Assembly (NCBI RefSeq): GCF_014905555.1
Contig: NZ_BNGS01000003.1
Location: 868,001 to 932,000, forward strand
DNA: 64,000 bases
Source of the DNA: Streptomyces sp. Y2F8-2
GTDB lineage: Bacteria > Actinomycetota > Actinomycetes > Streptomycetales > Streptomycetaceae
Direction of reading: 5' to 3'
In this document: piece by piece, positions 39,351 through 48,423 of the stretch
Numbering within the stretch: position 1 is the stretch's first letter
Layout of the letters: each line of letters starts with the position of its first letter
Translations under genes and position numbers: made by a program
The notes under the pieces: model-generated
Databases searched by the model: none
The model's input: the letters and a program-made list of their open reading frames with translations, nothing else
Told to the model about the DNA's origin: nothing

Positions 39351-41819
39351 ATGGACCCGAACAACCCGGGACCCGAGCAGTACGGCCGGGACGGCGCTGG
39401 CGACGCGCCGGGCCGACGACCGCCGCGGGACCCCATCACACCCGACTTCGGACAGCCGGCACCGGCACTCGCCCGTACCGTCCAACTCGTGACGGGCGAC
39501 TTCCTGCTCACCGTCAACCCCGTCGACGGCAGCGAGATCGAGGTCTGCCCGCCTGGGGAGCGCCCCGCGCGCCCGGCCAGGTGCACCGCCGACGAGCGCA
39601 GCGGCCGCGAGCGCGCCGCCAGGCCGCCCGTACCGCCCGGGCCCTCGCAGGCACGGCTGCCGCTGCTCGAGCGCCAGGAGGAGCGCGAGCGGCTGGTGCG
39701 GCTGCTGGCCCGCGGCCGCTCGGTCCGGCTCACCGGACCCTCCGGCTCCGGTCGCACCACGCTCCTCGACGTCGTCGCCGAGGACTGCGCGGATCTCGCG
39801 CCCGACGGCGTCGTACGCCTGACCGGCTTCCGGCGCACCACCGACGACCTGCTGTACGACCTCTTCGCCGCCGTCCACAAGGCGCCTCGGCACCGGCCCG
39901 ACCGGGAGGAGCTGCTCGGGTACGTCCGCGAGATCGGCGCCGTCGTCGTCCTGGACGACCTGGAGTTCGGCGGCAGCGCGCTCGACGAGCTGCTGGACGC
40001 CACACCCGAGTGCGCGTTCCTGCTCTCCGCCACGCCCGACGTGCCCGCGCCCTCCGCCGGCTCGCACGTGGAGGAGGTCTTCCTCGGCGGACTCGCCCGC
40101 GCCGGAGGCCTGGAACTCCTCGAACACGCGGTCGGCCGCGACCTCACCGAGGAGGAGGCGAACTGGGCGGGCGACCTGTGGTTCGAGTCCGAGGGACTGC
40201 CGCTGCGCTTCGTGCAGGCCGGGGCGCTGCTCAGGCAGCGCGACCGGCAGCGGGCCGACGAGGGCGCCGTCGACGAGTTCGGCGTCTTCCAGGACGTCGA
40301 CGTCCCCGTCGACGCGCCCTTCGACGCCGGGGACGACCGTGACGTGCCGCTGCCGTCACTCGCCGAGGCCGCCGCGCCCGCCCCGCTGCTCGCCTCCCGG
40401 CTCAGCGCCTCCGCGCGTGAGACGCTGAAGTTCGCGGTCGCGCTCGGCGGAGAGGTGCCGCACCAGACGCACCTGCCGGCCCTCGTCGACGACACGCACG
40501 CGGACGCGGCGCTCGCCGAACTCGTCGGCTGCGCCCTGGTCTCCCCGGTCGGCTCCCGATACCGGCTCGCGGCCGGAGTGCTGACCCAGCTGGAGGCCGC
40601 CGGATACGCGACCGGCGCGGAGGAGTACGCGCTCAAGGCCGCCCAGCACTACTCCTGGTGGGCCGGGCACCCCTCGGTCACGCCCGAGAGGGTCTCCGCG
40701 GAGGCCGACGCCGTACTGGCCGCGCTGAGCGCCCTCGTGCCCGTCACCTCCCCGCCCGCCGAGGGCGAGCACAGCGCGGCGGTCCTCCTGGCCCGGCAGG
40801 CGGCGCCCGCGCTGGCCGCGGGGCTGCACTGGAGCGCCTGGGAGCGGGCACTGCGCTCCGGCGCGGAGGCGTCCCGGCTGGCCGGTGAGGTCGGGGAGCA
40901 GGCCTACTTCCATCACGAGCTGGGCGTCTTCGCGCTCTGCGGCGGACAGCTCGACCGGGCGCGGGCCGAGCTGGAGGCGTCCATCGGGCTGCGCGGCGCC
41001 CTCGCCGACAAGCGCGGCACGGTCGCGGGGCGGCGCGCCCTTGCCCTGGTCGCCGACCGGTCCGGTGAGACGCCGCCCGGTGTGGAGCTGCCCGCGGAAC
41101 CGACCCCGCCGACCGGCTTCCTGGTGCCCACGCCCTCCGACGACATGGGGACCCTGCTCACCCGGCAGGCGTCGGCCCGCCCGTCCGGCGGCCTGCGCGG
41201 CGCGGCCAAGGGCACCCGGCGCAACCTGGTGGCCGCGGGTGCGGGCGCGGCCCTGGTCGCGGTGCTCGGCACGGTCGTCACGCTCGGCATGACGTCGAAC
41301 GACGACGGCAAGGCCCCGGCGGACCAGGTCCGCGTGGGCCCTTCGGCAAGCCAGGGCACGGACGGCGGAGGCTTGGGAGCGGACAAGGCGGGCGACGACT
41401 CGGGCGGCAAGTCCGGTTCGGGCTCGGTGGGCGCGGCGACGGCGAAGGCTTCCGGCGGGACCGGCACGCCCGGTACTACGGGCGGCCCGACGCCGGGCAC
41501 CTCGGATCAGCCGTCGAGCGATCCGACGGGTACGCAGGGGTCGACTCCGCCGAAGTCGACCTCGAAGCCGTCGTCGAAGCCGACTCCGACGAAGTCGTCC
41601 ACGCCGACGCCCCCCAAGCCGTCGTCGAGCAGCCCGTCGCCGGACCCGACGCAGACGACGCCGCCCGCCGACCCGCCACCGACGACCTCGGCCCCGCCGA
41701 GCACGTCCACGTCCGCCAGCGGCCCCGCCTCCAGCGCCCCTGCCACGTCAAGCAGTTCGGCAAGTGCCCCCACCACCACCGGCTCCGGCACCCCGAGCAG
41801 CCCCGGCACGGTGATGTAG
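39351..41819 (+). CDS. membrane-anchored STAND/AAA-like ATPase with atypical Walker A
   Basis: The 822-residue protein begins with a disordered segment and a short conserved LVTGDFLLTVNPVDGSEIE block. Then comes a P-loop ATPase core (about 115-330) with Walker A GPSGSGRTT and Walker B AVVVLDDLEF. Next are a winged-helix and TPR-like helical region to about 610, one membrane helix at about 625-647, and an extracytoplasmic tail of about 175 residues made almost only of Ser, Thr, Pro and Gly. The Walker A lysine is Arg135, so nucleotide handling may be altered. The layout resembles signalling NTPases with a cell-wall-spanning anchor. No partner is evident. Confidence 0.75.
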   Translation: MDPNNPGPEQYGRDGAGDAPGRRPPRDPITPDFGQPAPALARTVQLVTGDFLLTVNPVDGSEIEVCPPGERPARPARCTADERSGRERAARPPVPPGPSQARLPLLERQEERERLVRLLARGRSVRLTGPSGSGRTTLLDVVAEDCADLAPDGVVRLTGFRRTTDDLLYDLFAAVHKAPRHRPDREELLGYVREIGAVVVLDDLEFGGSALDELLDATPECAFLLSATPDVPAPSAGSHVEEVFLGGLARAGGLELLEHAVGRDLTEEEANWAGDLWFESEGLPLRFVQAGALLRQRDRQRADEGAVDEFGVFQDVDVPVDAPFDAGDDRDVPLPSLAEAAAPAPLLASRLSASARETLKFAVALGGEVPHQTHLPALVDDTHADAALAELVGCALVSPVGSRYRLAAGVLTQLEAAGYATGAEEYALKAAQHYSWWAGHPSVTPERVSAEADAVLAALSALVPVTSPPAEGEHSAAVLLARQAAPALAAGLHWSAWERALRSGAEASRLAGEVGEQAYFHHELGVFALCGGQLDRARAELEASIGLRGALADKRGTVAGRRALALVADRSGETPPGVELPAEPTPPTGFLVPTPSDDMGTLLTRQASARPSGGLRGAAKGTRRNLVAAGAGAALVAVLGTVVTLGMTSNDDGKAPADQVRVGPSASQGTDGGGLGADKAGDDSGGKSGSGSVGAATAKASGGTGTPGTTGGPTPGTSDQPSSDPTGTQGSTPPKSTSKPSSKPTPTKSSTPTPPKPSSSSPSPDPTQTTPPADPPPTTSAPPSTSTSASGPASSAPATSSSSASAPTTTGSGTPSSPGTVM

Positions 41820-41836
41820 CGCCCCGGCGACGCAAA

Positions 41837-41867
41837 AGGGCCGGGTCCGCCTTCCGGACCCGGCCCT
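41837..41867 (+). terminator. hairpin between convergent ATPase and nucS genes
   Basis: A perfect 13-bp stem (41837-41849 with 41855-41867), loop CCTTC, preceded by AAAA on the plus strand. It serves both converging genes. Confidence 0.8.
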
Positions 41868-41900
41868 CTGCCGTCGTACCGTCCCTCGGGACGAATCGCC

Positions 41901-42572
41901 TCAGAACAAGCGGAGCTTGTCGTCCTCGATGCCCCTGAGGGCGTCGTAGTCCAGCACCGCACAGCTGATCCCGCGGTCCGTGGCCAGCACGCGGGCCTGC
42001 GGCTTGATCTCCTGGGCCGCGAAGATGCCGCGCACCGGCGCGAGGTGCGGGTCGCGGTTCAGGAGTTCCAGGTAGCGCGTGAGCTGTTCCACGCCGTCGA
42101 TCTCGCCACGCCGTTTGATCTCCACCGCCACGGTCTGCCCCTCGGCGTCCCGGCACAGGATGTCCACCGGCCCGATCGCCGTCATGTACTCGCGGCGGAT
42201 CAGCGTGTAGCCCTCACCGAGGGTCTCGATGCGGTCGGCGAGCAGTTCCTGAAGGTGCGCTTCCACGCCGTCCTTGATCAGCCCCGGGTCGACGCCGAGT
42301 TCGTGCGAGGAGTCGTGGAGGATCTCCTCCATCGTGATGATCAGTTTCTCGCCCGTCTTGTTGATCACGGTCCACACGCCCTCCTCGTCGCCCGAACCCT
42401 CCTTCAGCGTGCAGGGCGGCGACATCCAGTTGAGGGGCTTGTAGGCACGGTCGTCCGCGTGGATCGAGACGCTTCCGTCCGCCTTCACCAGGATCAGGCG
42501 GGGAGCGGAGGGGAGGTGAGCGGTGAGACGGCCCGCGTAGTCGACGGAGCACCGGGCAATGACGAGACGCAT
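41901..42572 (-). CDS. nucS: mismatch-specific endonuclease NucS/EndoMS
   Basis: In actinobacteria lacking MutS/MutL, NucS cuts both strands at G-T, G-G and T-T mismatches and keeps mutation rates low. The 223-residue protein has the N-terminal dimerisation domain and the RecB-like nuclease core: [14 protein letters not shown] with the metal-binding Asp, then VAVEIKRRG with Glu-X-Lys. The extreme C-terminus DDKLRLF is the sliding-clamp binding tail. ATG 42572 starts the conserved [12 protein letters not shown]; a longer frame upstream is not homologous. Length equals the remembered SCO5388. Confidence 0.93.
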   Translation of the reverse strand: MRLVIARCSVDYAGRLTAHLPSAPRLILVKADGSVSIHADDRAYKPLNWMSPPCTLKEGSGDEEGVWTVINKTGEKLIITMEEILHDSSHELGVDPGLIKDGVEAHLQELLADRIETLGEGYTLIRREYMTAIGPVDILCRDAEGQTVAVEIKRRGEIDGVEQLTRYLELLNRDPHLAPVRGIFAAQEIKPQARVLATDRGISCAVLDYDALRGIEDDKLRLF

Positions 42573-42853
42573 GGTCGGCAACGCTACTCGACGCCCCCGT
42601 CCGCACGCGATTCGACCTTGAGCGAGCCGGCCCCCGGCGCTCCTCCCTTTTTCCCGAGATGCCCCCGTTCGGTAATGGCTGGTTGTGTGCCCAGTGGGAT
42701 TTCGCTGTGTTCGCATTTTCCTGGTGCCGTCATCGGCGGTTGCCTACCGTAGTGAACGGGAGGTCGCGAGGTGTGTACTCAGCGTGTTCGATATAGCGAA
42801 CTCCCTCACTTGTCCATCAACCCCTGTTGTCTCGGGGTGCGAGAGGAGAACCC

Positions 42854-43246
42854 ATGTCGCTCGACGTCTCACCGGCCCTACTCGAACAGGCCGAGCGAGG
42901 CGAGGTCGACGAAGCCGAATTCGTCGACTGCGTCCGGACCTCCCTGCCCTACGCGTGGGAGATGATCAGCTCCCTGGTGGCCCAGCTGAAGGTGGACGGC
43001 GGTGACTTCGCCGACAACCAGACGCCCCCGCCGGACGAGCAGGCACGTGGACAGCTGCTGCGCGCGCTCGCGAGCGACGCGATACGCGGCGCGTTGCAGC
43101 GGCACTTCGGAGTGCGCCTGGCGTTCCAGAACTGCCACCGAGTGGCGGTGTTCCCGCTGGACTCCTCGGTGGACGACACGCTGGCCCGCTTCACCTCGGT
43201 CCGCAGCCAGCTCCTCAACCAGTCACCGGAGTTGCGCGACTGCTGA
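42854..43246 (+). CDS. SCO5389 family protein
   Basis: A 130-residue acidic cytoplasmic protein starting MSLDVSPALLEQAERGEVDEAEFVDC, with GAGAGGAG about nine bases before ATG 42854. The family is conserved in streptomycetes as a neighbour of nucS; no enzymatic motif is visible. The conserved YAWEMISSLVAQLK helix and the NCHRVAVFP strand suggest a small alpha/beta fold. Role unknown. Confidence 0.8.
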   Translation: MSLDVSPALLEQAERGEVDEAEFVDCVRTSLPYAWEMISSLVAQLKVDGGDFADNQTPPPDEQARGQLLRALASDAIRGALQRHFGVRLAFQNCHRVAVFPLDSSVDDTLARFTSVRSQLLNQSPELRDC

Positions 43247-43264
43247 GACCCGCGGAGTCGTACG

Positions 43265-43312
43265 GCTTGCCGCTCCGCACGCGGGAAGTGCATCGGTTTC
43301 GGAGCGGCAAGC
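43265..43312. terminator. hairpin between convergent genes
   Basis: A perfect 13-bp stem (43265-43277 with 43300-43312) with a 22-base loop. The 3' arm and following bases (CGGCAAGCTCCCGC) recur once more about 27 bases on. It lies between the SCO5389-like gene and the LLM oxidoreductase gene, which converge. Confidence 0.6.
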
Positions 43313-43365
43313 TCCCGCGTGTGCGGCAATGCGGCAAGCTCCCGCATCCGTGACCCGCCCGGTGG

Positions 43366-44394
43366 TCAGCGGAGGTGGGGGAGTACCTCGGCGCCCAGCC
43401 TGCGGACGTTCTCCACCGTCGCCGCCAGGTCGCCGGAGCCCTCGACGAGCAGCGCGAAGCGTGTGATGCCGGTCCGCTCGGAGGTCGCCGCGAGCCGGTC
43501 GGCGCACAGCCGCGGGGTGCCCACCGGGTGCAGCCCGCAGAGGAGTTCGGTGTACGCGAGCGGGTCCCGCATCGCGCGGGCCCGCCCGTCCACCGTCACA
43601 TGCGCGTCGAGCCCCTGTTTCAGCCAGCCTGGCATCGCCTTCGTCAGCGCCTCGACGGCGTCGGTGCGCCGGTCGGCGATCTGGCAGACACCGGCCGAGA
43701 CATGGGCGGCGCCGGCGATCGTGTCGCCGTCGACTCCGGCCGCCTGCGCCTGACTCCGCCACAGCGCGACCATGTCCGCCTTCTCCTCGTCCCCCACGTG
43801 CATGCCGAGCAGCATCGGCAGCCCCCGCTCGGCCGCCAGCCGTACGCTCGCCGGCGAGGTGCAGGCGACGACGACCTCCGGGCCCTCGGCGTCCGTGAGT
43901 GACTCCGACGGGCGCGGGACGACGGGGACTTCACGGAAGGTGAATCGTTCCCCCGCGGCGGCGACGGACGGTTCGCGCAGCCAGCGCACCAGCAGATCGA
44001 GTGATTCCGGGAAGCCCGTCTCATACGCCTTCAGTCCCGCGCCGAACACCTCCAGGTCCACCCACGGTCCGCCGCGCCCCACGCCGAGCGAGAACCGCCC
44101 GCCGGAGGTGATGTGCAGCAGCGCGGCCTGCTCGCCGAGTGCGACCGGGTGCGCGGTGGGCAGGACGCTCACCGCCGTGCCGACCCGGATCCGGCGGGTG
44201 CGGCCCAGCAGGAGGGCCGCCAGCGTGATCGCCGACGGGCAGGTCCCGTACGGCACGAAGTGGTGCTCGGCCAGCCACACCGTGTCCAGGCCCGCCTCCT
44301 CGGCGGCCTCGGCCGACCGCACCGCGCGGTGCAGCGCCTCCCCCTGGCCCTGTCCCGGAAACTGGGCGGCCAGTACAAAACTTCCAACGCGCAT
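43366..44394 (-). CDS. LLM-class (luciferase-like) flavin-dependent oxidoreductase
   Basis: A 342-residue TIM-barrel protein of the bacterial luciferase superfamily. It shows EEAGLDTVWLAEHHFVPYG, RIRVGTAVSVLPTAHPVALGEQAALL, and GRFSLGVGRGG, which bind FMN or F420. Substrate cannot be told. ATG 44394 is preceded by AGGAAG. Streptomyces LLM enzymes often use F420; the absence of an insertion typical of alkanesulfonate monooxygenase keeps the call general. Confidence 0.85.
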   Translation of the reverse strand: MRVGSFVLAAQFPGQGQGEALHRAVRSAEAAEEAGLDTVWLAEHHFVPYGTCPSAITLAALLLGRTRRIRVGTAVSVLPTAHPVALGEQAALLHITSGGRFSLGVGRGGPWVDLEVFGAGLKAYETGFPESLDLLVRWLREPSVAAAGERFTFREVPVVPRPSESLTDAEGPEVVVACTSPASVRLAAERGLPMLLGMHVGDEEKADMVALWRSQAQAAGVDGDTIAGAAHVSAGVCQIADRRTDAVEALTKAMPGWLKQGLDAHVTVDGRARAMRDPLAYTELLCGLHPVGTPRLCADRLAATSERTGITRFALLVEGSGDLAATVENVRRLGAEVLPHLR

Positions 44395-44615
44395 CGCACT
44401 TCCTGCTTTCCTGGCTCCGACGCGGAGCTCCCCCACGGGGCATAACTGCCTGACATGTGCCCAAGTCACGGGTTGGCGGAGAGATTTGCGGATTGTCTGC
44501 CGAATGGGCCGTTGGGAGGGCGGATCCGCGGAGTTGGTGACGTACGCGTACCCCTGTCGGTGCCGCGTAGGCTGGATACGGCCGCTGCTCCCTGTATAGC
44601 CCTGTGAGGTGTCCC

Positions 44616-44945
44616 GTGTCCCCGCGTCGCAACCGACCCAAGGGCCCAGGCTCGTCCGGCCGGACCGCGGACGACGACAGGGAGCGGTACGGCGGCTGGC
44701 AGTCCACCGAGAGCTGGCAGGGCGAGGAGTGGAGCGTGCGCCATGTGGCGGGCGCGAGCGCCGAGGGCAAGACCTACCGGTGCCCCGGCTGCGACCAGGT
44801 GATCTCCTCGGGCGTCCCGCACGTGGTGGCCTGGCCCGCGTTCGCGGGGGTGGACGAACGCCGGCACTGGCACAAGTCCTGCTGGAACGCGAAGGACCGC
44901 CGCACCACGCGGGTGCAGCGGTCCCGTAACGCGCCGAAGTACTGA
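44616..44945 (+). CDS. small zinc-ribbon protein
   Basis: A 109-residue basic protein. Metal ligands are arranged as CPGC, then GVPHVV, then HWHKSCW, giving a Cys2...His/Cys treble-clef-like site related to HNH-type zinc folds. GTG 44616 gives the start VSPRRNRPKG; GTG 44604 is also in frame. It is conserved in streptomycetes in my recollection, sometimes labelled ATP/GTP-binding without motif support. Nucleic-acid binding is the plausible role. Confidence 0.75.
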   Translation: MSPRRNRPKGPGSSGRTADDDRERYGGWQSTESWQGEEWSVRHVAGASAEGKTYRCPGCDQVISSGVPHVVAWPAFAGVDERRHWHKSCWNAKDRRTTRVQRSRNAPKY

Positions 44946-44964
44946 GGCCCCGGGCCCGGGGCCT
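44945..44964. terminator. 20-bp perfect palindrome shared by two convergent stop codons
   Basis: AGGCCCCGGGCCCGGGGCCT overlaps the TGA of the zinc-ribbon gene (44943-44945) and the stop of the minus-strand permease (44963-44965). It is a compact bidirectional terminator candidate. Confidence 0.6.
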
Positions 44965-45832
44965 ACACGTCCCGCCGCTCCAGCAGCAGCCAGGCGCCGG
45001 CGAAGGCGACGGCCGCGAGGCCGAGGACGATCCACACCGGCTCCCAGCCCGTGGGGCCGGAGCCGCCGAGGGACTCCCCGTACAGGGCGCTGAGCTGGCT
45101 CGGGATCGAGTACTCCAGCAGGAACCTCTGCAAGCGCTGCATCGACTCCGAGAACAGGAACATCGCGATGACGAGCGGGGCGAGCACCAGGCCGATCATG
45201 ATGGTGATGGCACCCGCCGAGTGCCGGATGACGGAGCCCACGAACAGCGACAGCAGGCCGAGCAGCGCCACGTACAGGCCGATGCCGACCGTACCCTTCA
45301 GCCACTCCATGCCGGTGGGCTGGGCCAGGCCGTAGCTCTTCAGCATGGCGGTCTGGAGGATGCCGACGAGCAGCGCGGACACCGTCGTGATCACGAACGC
45401 CACGGCGAAGAAGACGATCGCCTTCGCCAGCAGCACCCTGGTCCGGCTCGGGCACGCGGTCATGGTCGTCCGGATCATCCCGGTGCCGTACTCGGACGCG
45501 GTGGTCAGCACGCCGAGCGTGATGATGCAGATGCTGCCGGTCAGGACTCCGCCGATCCCGAGGCCCAGCGGCGAGTTGCCCTCCAGGCGGGCATCCGACG
45601 CGGCGGCGATGGCGGCGAACAGCGTCCCGATGCCGATCATGAGGACGAGGAAGACACCCAGCGTCCACATCGTGGAGCGCACCGACCTGATCTTCGTCCA
45701 CTCCGAGGCGATGGCGTGTCCGAGGTGGGTGCGCACCACGGGGATCGGCGAGGTGTAGGTCGGGTACCCGGAACCGGGCGCCGCCTGCCAGGTGGGCGCG
45801 GCCTGCGGCATGGGGGGCTGGGGCGTGCTCAT
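44963..45832 (-). CDS. ABC-2 type transporter permease
   Basis: A 289-residue membrane protein with a Pro/Gln/Ala-rich cytoplasmic start and six predicted helices (about 60-85, 100-122, 145-170, 190-212, 220-240 and 265-285). A conserved ASEWTKIRSVRSTMWTL segment precedes helix 1, typical of ABC-2 exporters in actinobacteria (drug or lipid export, DrrB-like). It overlaps its ATPase by four bases (ATGA). Confidence 0.88.
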   Translation of the reverse strand: MSTPQPPMPQAAPTWQAAPGSGYPTYTSPIPVVRTHLGHAIASEWTKIRSVRSTMWTLGVFLVLMIGIGTLFAAIAAASDARLEGNSPLGLGIGGVLTGSICIITLGVLTTASEYGTGMIRTTMTACPSRTRVLLAKAIVFFAVAFVITTVSALLVGILQTAMLKSYGLAQPTGMEWLKGTVGIGLYVALLGLLSLFVGSVIRHSAGAITIMIGLVLAPLVIAMFLFSESMQRLQRFLLEYSIPSQLSALYGESLGGSGPTGWEPVWIVLGLAAVAFAGAWLLLERRDV

Positions 45833-47070
45833 CGGGCGTCCTCGGACTTGGTCGGGTCGGCAGCGGCGGTGGCGTCGGCGGCGGGCGCCTGCGCGGGCGG
45901 GGCGGCGGGGACCGGTGCCTGGTCCTGGGGCGCCGGCTGCGCATAGGGATTCGGCTGCTGCCCGGCGGACGGTGCGGGCGGGGCGGTGTACGGCCCCGTG
46001 GGCGGCTGCCCGGGCTGCGCCGGCATGGAGAACGGCTGTCCGCCCTGCTGCGGCGGCGGTGGGGCGTACCAGCCCGGCTGGCCCTGCCCCGGCACCGGGA
46101 CCGGCGGCTGGACGCCGGGCGGCAGCGGCTGCATCAGGCCCGCCTTCTGGTCGATGCTCGAGCGGTAGTCGACGGCTCCCTGCGTCATCCGCATGTACGC
46201 CTCTTCGAGCGAGGCCTGGTGCGGCGACAGTTCCCACAGGCGCACGTCGGTGTCGTGCGCGATGTCGCTGATGCGGGGCAGCGGCAGCCCGGTGACCCGC
46301 AGCGCGCCGTCCTGCTCGGGCAGCACGTGCCCACCCGCCTCGGTGAGTGCGGCCGTCAGCTTCTCCCGCTGCTGCGGCTCGGTGTCGGGGGTGCGCACGC
46401 GGGCGAAGTCGGCGGAGTTGGCGGAGATGAAGTCCTTCACGCTCATGTCGGCGAGCAGCTGCCCGCGTCCGATCACGATCAGATGGTCGGCGGTGAGCGC
46501 CATCTCGCTCATCAGGTGGGAGGAGACGAAGACCGTACGGCCCTCCGCCGCGAGGGACTTCATCAGGTTGCGGACCCACAGGATGCCCTCGGGGTCGAGG
46601 CCGTTGACCGGTTCGTCGAACAGCAGCACCTGAGGGTCGCCGAGCAGCGCGGCGGCGATGCCGAGCCGCTGCCCCATGCCGAGCGAGAAGCCCTTGGACC
46701 GCTTCCCGGCCACCTCCTGCAGGCCCACGACGGCCAGCACCTCGTCCACGCGGCGGGCCGGGATGCCCGAGAGCTGGGCGAGGGACAGCAGGTGGTTGCG
46801 GGCGGCCCGGCCGCCGTGCACGGCCTTGGCGTCGAGCAGGGCGCCGACCTGGCGGGGCGCGTTGGGCAGCTTCCGGTAGGGGTAGCCGCCGATCGTCACC
46901 GTCCCCGAGGTCGGGTTGTCCAGGCCGAGGATCATCCGCATGGTCGTCGACTTGCCCGAGCCGTTCGGCCCGAGGAAGCCGGTGACGGCTCCCGGCCGCA
47001 CCTGGAAGGAGAGGTTGTACACAGCGGTCTTGTCGCCGTAGCGCTTGGTCAGGCCGACTGCCTCGATCAT
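45829..47070 (-). CDS. ABC transporter ATP-binding protein with a Pro/Gln-rich tail
   Basis: The 413-residue protein has the NBD in its first 220 residues: Walker A GPNGSGKSTT, signature FSLGMGQRLGIA (a LSGGQ variant), Walker B LLFDEPVNGLDPEG, switch His in VSSHLMSE. A DrrA-like regulatory C-terminal region follows. The last 110 residues are Pro/Gln/Gly/Ala-rich disorder, unusual for this family. A similar composition at the permease N-terminus suggests the two tails interact. ATG 47070 begins MIEAVGLTKRYG. Substrate unknown. Confidence 0.88.
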   Translation of the reverse strand: MIEAVGLTKRYGDKTAVYNLSFQVRPGAVTGFLGPNGSGKSTTMRMILGLDNPTSGTVTIGGYPYRKLPNAPRQVGALLDAKAVHGGRAARNHLLSLAQLSGIPARRVDEVLAVVGLQEVAGKRSKGFSLGMGQRLGIAAALLGDPQVLLFDEPVNGLDPEGILWVRNLMKSLAAEGRTVFVSSHLMSEMALTADHLIVIGRGQLLADMSVKDFISANSADFARVRTPDTEPQQREKLTAALTEAGGHVLPEQDGALRVTGLPLPRISDIAHDTDVRLWELSPHQASLEEAYMRMTQGAVDYRSSIDQKAGLMQPLPPGVQPPVPVPGQGQPGWYAPPPPQQGGQPFSMPAQPGQPPTGPYTAPPAPSAGQQPNPYAQPAPQDQAPVPAAPPAQAPAADATAAADPTKSEDAR

Positions 47071-47240
47071 GCTCCGCACCCATCGCAAGGTTCAGCACAG
47101 CGGGGCGCACGCCCCCCGTAAGGGTTAGGAGGATATCGGGGCGCTGACGGTTCCGCCCAAGGGCAGGTAAAACCGCCTGCGGCCGGGCGTCGCGTCGTTT
47201 TCCACCCCCCGAACACGGTCCGAGGCCACCCCGAGACGGC

Positions 47241-47278
47241 GCGAAGCCCCCCGCCACTCGAGTGACGGAGGGCTTCGC
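47241..47278 (-). terminator. filP terminator
   Basis: Outer arms 47241-47249 and 47270-47278 pair perfectly, and the interior CACTCGAGTG is itself palindromic. It lies 29 bases past the filP stop on the minus strand and before the ABC gene's upstream region. Confidence 0.7.
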
Positions 47279-47306
47279 GGATGTTCAGACGCCGTACGGC
47301 CCGGTG

Positions 47307-48242
47307 TTACCGGGACTGCTGCGCCGGGACCCCGCGCGAGATCGGCTCGTCCTCGGCCGGCGTGCCGGTCGCGGCGACCGCGGCGCCCGTGAGCGTCGCC
47401 AGCATCTCGCGGACGTTGGTGAGCTGGGCGTTGATGGAGTCGCGACGGTTCGTCAGCGCCGCCAGCTCGCGCTCGGATTCCGAACGGATGCGGTCGGCCT
47501 TGGCGTTCGCGTCCGCGACGATGTCCTCGGCCTGGCGCTGGGCCGTCTCCACCGTCTGGCGAGCGCGGCGCTCGGCGTCCGTGCGCAGCTTCTCCGCCTC
47601 CAGGCGCAGCTGCTCGGCGCGGTGCTCGATCTCCGCGAGGCGCTTCTCGGCCTTGGCCTGACGGGAGGCCAGGTCCCGCTCGGACTGCTCACGCCGCTTG
47701 GCGAGGTTCGTCTCGAAGTCGGCGGCGGCCTGCGCGGCCTTGGCGCGGGTCTCCTCGAAGAGGGCGTCCGCCTCCTCGCGCTTGGACTGGGCGTCCTTCT
47801 GGGCCTCGGCACGCAGCTGAGAGGCGTCGCTCTTGGCCTTCTCGACGATGCGGATGCCCTCTTCCTCGGCCTTGGCCTTGCGGTCCGCGGCGAACGACTC
47901 CGCGTCGTTGCGCACCTGCTGGGCGGCCGACTCCGCGAGTTCGCGGTGCTGCTCGGCGGCGCGGCGGGCCTCCTCGCGCAGGTCCTTGGCCTCTTCCTCG
48001 GCGAGGCGGAGGATCTTCTCGACGCGCGCGCCGAGACCCGCGTAGGACGGCTCCGCGTCGCTGACGGCGGCCTGGGCGTTCTGCGTCTCGAGGTGGAGCT
48101 CCTCGATGCGCTTCTCCAGGGCGGTGATGCGGGCGAGAGCACTGTCACGGTCGGAGACGAGCTTGGAGATCCGTTCGTCCACCTGAGCGCGGTCGTACCC
48201 ACGCCGCACAAGCTCGAAGCCGTAGGGGGAAGTGTCGCTCAT
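47307..48242 (-). CDS. filP: intermediate-filament-like cytoskeletal protein FilP
   Basis: A 311-residue coiled-coil protein. A short head MSDTSPYGFELVRRGYDR with DivIVA-like flavour leads into an almost unbroken rod of Glu/Ala/Arg/Lys heptads and hendecads up to residue 280, then a short tail. In S. coelicolor FilP self-assembles into filaments, forms gradients behind growing hyphal tips with DivIVA and gives rigidity. Length fits the published 310 residues. scy lies 181 bases upstream in the same direction, as in S. coelicolor. Confidence 0.94.
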   Translation of the reverse strand: MSDTSPYGFELVRRGYDRAQVDERISKLVSDRDSALARITALEKRIEELHLETQNAQAAVSDAEPSYAGLGARVEKILRLAEEEAKDLREEARRAAEQHRELAESAAQQVRNDAESFAADRKAKAEEEGIRIVEKAKSDASQLRAEAQKDAQSKREEADALFEETRAKAAQAAADFETNLAKRREQSERDLASRQAKAEKRLAEIEHRAEQLRLEAEKLRTDAERRARQTVETAQRQAEDIVADANAKADRIRSESERELAALTNRRDSINAQLTNVREMLATLTGAAVAATGTPAEDEPISRGVPAQQSR

Positions 48243-48423
48243 GGGGTTCCTGTCGAATGAGACCGGTGAGGTGATAGGGGAATCCTAGGGCGCAAAGCGG
48301 CGTGTCATCGAGCGGATGCGTGTTTGATCTGGAGAATGACACTCCTTTTGGGTGGCTGAGCTGTCGGGGGGCTTGCCAGGAGCTGTACGGAGCCTCCCGG
48401 CAAGCATAGAACGACGCTTCTGG

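Noticed and set aside
43250..43365. Possible small RNA formed by the repeated GGCAAGCTCCCGC blocks
   Set aside because: The simplest reading is a terminator for two converging genes; no promoter-like sequence lies in the interval.
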